Assembly (NCBI GenBank): GCA_021795575.1
Contig: JAJYPH010000010.1
Coordinates: 1 to 39,696 of the forward strand
Source: Bacillota bacterium
Lineage (GTDB): Bacteria; Bacillota; Sulfobacillia; Sulfobacillales; JAIMBI01
DNA length: 39,696 nt
Direction of reading: 5' to 3'
Below the pieces are notes generated by a model. It was not told where the DNA came from, did not search any database, and saw only the letters and a list, made by a program, of their open reading frames with translations. A program made the position numbers and the translations under genes. Shown piece after piece: positions 37,608 through 39,696 of the stretch. How positions within the stretch are numbered: position 1 is the first letter of the stretch; every line of letters begins with the position of its first letter.

Positions 37608-38279
37608 ATGGCGAACCCGGACCCCATTCGCGTGGCGCTGGTGGATGACCACGAACTGGTGCGGGTGGGCCTAGCCGACCTCCTCACAGGTCACATCGAC
37701 CTCACGGTCGTGGGCCAGGCCGCCTCCGTGGCCGAGGCGACGGCCCTCATGGCCGAGACGCCCGTCGACGTGCTGCTGTTGGACGTGCGCCTGCCGGACG
37801 GGTCCGGCATCGACGTGTGCACCGCCTGGCGGGACCAGCAGCCCGCGACCCGGATCATCATGCTGACGTCGTACTCGGACCCGGAGGAACTGTTTCGCGC
37901 GCTCGGCGCCGGCGCGGCCGGCTACCTCCTGAAAAGCACCCGCGGGCCGGACCTGTTGGCCGCCCTCCGGACGGTGCACGGGGGCGGCACGGCGTTGGAC
38001 CCGTCGCTGGCGCCCCTGGTCATGGAGCGCGCGGCGCGCGGCGCCCCGCCGGATCCGCTGCAGGGGCTCTCTCCACGCGAGCGCGCGGTGCTGGCCCTCA
38101 TTGCCGATGGCTGCACCAACCGCGAGATTGCCGACCAATTGTCGCTGTCCGAGACCACCGTCAAGCACTACGTGAGCAACCTGCTGGGCAAAATGGGCTG
38201 GGCCCGGCGCGCTGAGGCAGCCGCCTTTCTGGCGAGACTGGCCCCGGATCACCGACCCGACGGGTCAGGCACCGTCTGA
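37608..38279 (+). CDS. NarL/LuxR-family response regulator
   Basis: ALVDDHELVRVGL, LLLDVRLPDGSG, GYLLKSTRG; HTH LSPRERAVLALIADGCTNREIADQLSLSETTVKHYV; GCGGAGG SD. Confidence 0.95.
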   Translation: MANPDPIRVALVDDHELVRVGLADLLTGHIDLTVVGQAASVAEATALMAETPVDVLLLDVRLPDGSGIDVCTAWRDQQPATRIIMLTSYSDPEELFRALGAGAAGYLLKSTRGPDLLAALRTVHGGGTALDPSLAPLVMERAARGAPPDPLQGLSPRERAVLALIADGCTNREIADQLSLSETTVKHYVSNLLGKMGWARRAEAAAFLARLAPDHRPDGSGTV

Positions 38280-38469
38280 GGCAAGCCGGGTTCGGGGTGG
38301 TGGCCGATGGCCCGCGCCCTTCGTTCCCACCCACCGCGCCCATCCGCCCTGCGCAACTACGAACCGACGATCCTATTGCCCACCCGGCCGACTGAGCAGA
38401 ATCACGGTAGAACCGTCGGCGCGGGGAGTCAGGGACGACGCCCGATGGGTGGGAAAGGGGACGAGCGCG

Positions 38470-38556
38470 ATGATGGGAACGGCGAACATTTTGGTGGTGA
38501 GCCTGCTGCTGGGCGTATTTGTTGCGGGACTGGTTCTGCCGGTGCATCATAAGTAA
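38470..38556 (+). CDS. 28-aa single-TM small membrane protein
   Basis: ATG..TAA encoding MMGTANILVVSLLLGVFVAGLVLPVHHK; purine-rich AAAGGGG upstream; 78 nt before the cytochrome b6-type gene; absent from the ORF track because of size. Confidence 0.55.
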   Translation: MMGTANILVVSLLLGVFVAGLVLPVHHK

Positions 38557-38634
38557 CGGCCAGCCGCCGACTCATAGCCTCTTTTCTGGGAGACAGCGGT
38601 CGTGGCGGGCGGGCCGGCCGAAAGGGGGCACCGC

Positions 38635-39270
38635 ATGAACTGGACCGAATACGTGCGCGACAAAATGGGCGTGCTGCTGTCGGTGGACACCTGGCTGCCG
38701 CGTGACCTGCCGGAGTATGCGTTTGGCCTGCTGTACACGCTGGGGTCGCTCACCGCGTCCAGCTTCGTGGTGCTGCTGGCGTCCGGCATCCTCATGGCCG
38801 CCAACGGACCCCAGTGGTGGACGGTGTCACCGATCGGCTTTTTTGTCCGCGGCGTCCACTTCTGGGCGGTGCAGGCGTTCTTTTTCTTCATGGTGCTTCA
38901 TCTGCTGCGCGTTTACTTCTCGGGAGCCTGGCGCGGGGGCCGCGAAAAAACGTGGCTGTTGGGCACGCTCTCGCTGCTGGTGGCCATCCCCACCGCCTTT
39001 ACCGGCTACCTGATGCGGGGCGACTTCTATTCGCAGTGGAACGCGGTTCAGGCCAAGGATGGCCTGAACGCCATGGGGCTCGCCTGGTTCAACGTCCTGA
39101 ATGCCGGGCAGATGTACGGGATGCACGTGGTCGTGCTGCCGCTGGTGCTGTCCGTTTTGATTGCCCTGCACATCACACTCATCCGCGTGAAGGGCGTCGT
39201 ACCGCCCTATCCCGCCCGCGATGAGGATGAAGCGGCGCGCCGCGAGGAGATGGCCCATGCACAATCCTAA
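38635..39270 (+). CDS. Cytochrome b6-type (cytochrome b N-terminal) subunit of a quinol oxidising complex
   Basis: Two paired His motifs, HFWAVQAFFFFMVLH and HVVVLPLVLSVLIALH (13 and 14 intervening residues, b6-type), four TMs, GYLMRGDFYSQWN. Confidence 0.92.
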   Translation: MNWTEYVRDKMGVLLSVDTWLPRDLPEYAFGLLYTLGSLTASSFVVLLASGILMAANGPQWWTVSPIGFFVRGVHFWAVQAFFFFMVLHLLRVYFSGAWRGGREKTWLLGTLSLLVAIPTAFTGYLMRGDFYSQWNAVQAKDGLNAMGLAWFNVLNAGQMYGMHVVVLPLVLSVLIALHITLIRVKGVVPPYPARDEDEAARREEMAHAQS

Positions 39271-39696
39271 GCAAGACCTCACGCATCGGTATCAGTATGT
39301 GCGGGCAGACTTTTTGAAGCACCTGGCGGGCACCACGCTCGTCGTGGCGGTGCTGGCCGTAGGGCTCTCGCTCTGGTTTCGCGAGCCCGTGCGGCCCGCG
39401 CTGCACATCCGCACCGTGGCCACCAGCACCCCGCTCTTGTTTGAAAAGGTGGCCATCGGGGACCTCACCGGCACCGGCATCATTGCCAGCTACGGCCCTC
39501 CCTACAACCATGCCTCTGGCAATGTGCAGAGTCCGCTTCAGAAACTGGTGGGCGTGATTCACCCGGTCAACCCGGCCCAGGACTTCATCCTGAAGCCCCT
39601 GGGCATGGCGGCGGTGCTGAACCCCCAGGTAGCGGCCGCTCTGGCGGCGTGGCATGCCGCGTCGGTGGGCCAACGGGAGGTGTGGGCCGCCAACTA
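39257..39696 (+). CDS. Membrane-anchored protein of the cytochrome b operon, truncated by window end
   Basis: ATG at 39257 overlaps the end of the cytochrome b6-type CDS; MHNPKQDLTHRYQYVRADFLKHLAGTTLVVAVLAVGLSLWFREPVRPALH..., open to window end. Confidence 0.7.
   Translation, partial: MHNPKQDLTHRYQYVRADFLKHLAGTTLVVAVLAVGLSLWFREPVRPALHIRTVATSTPLLFEKVAIGDLTGTGIIASYGPPYNHASGNVQSPLQKLVGVIHPVNPAQDFILKPLGMAAVLNPQVAAALAAWHAASVGQREVWAAN

Noticed and set aside
1-39696. CRISPR arrays, tRNA or rRNA genes
   Set aside because: No regularly spaced repeats, cloverleaf-like sequences or rRNA motifs were seen by eye; tRNAscan/Infernal would be needed to exclude them fully.

Overview
This is a GC-rich bacterial chromosomal segment, possibly from a Sulfobacillus-like Firmicute (inference only). 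It encodes about 25 protein genes, three frameshifted pseudogenes and several hairpins. No rRNA, tRNA, CRISPR array or intact transposase was recognised. Supported content: a Gfo/Idh/MocA oxidoreductase, a serine beta-lactamase-like hydrolase, an S9 peptidase, a five-gene ECF-sigma/ABC operon, MsrB, a SAM methyltransferase, a lipoprotein, a TPP enzyme, a large GH106-like glycosidase, a BNR-repeat protein, a peptide-binding lipoprotein, a PuuD-like amidotransferase, a pseudo-HD/PD-(D/E)XK protein, two NarL-type two-component systems (one with an ABC exporter), an HExxH protein, and the start of a cytochrome b6-type respiratory operon preceded by a 28-aa membrane ORF. The most interesting item is the operon at 5721-10827. 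It encodes two ABC ATPases with reciprocal motif loss: one keeps Walker A, Q-loop, Walker B and H-loop but has lost the signature and D-loop; the other keeps only the signature and D-loop. Together they could form one complete composite ATP site and one dead site. The operon also encodes two 6-TM half-permeases, one fused to an apparently inactivated M1-like peptidase domain, and an ECF sigma factor, and has a good ECF-type promoter match upstream. All family calls come from motifs read by eye; no database search was possible.
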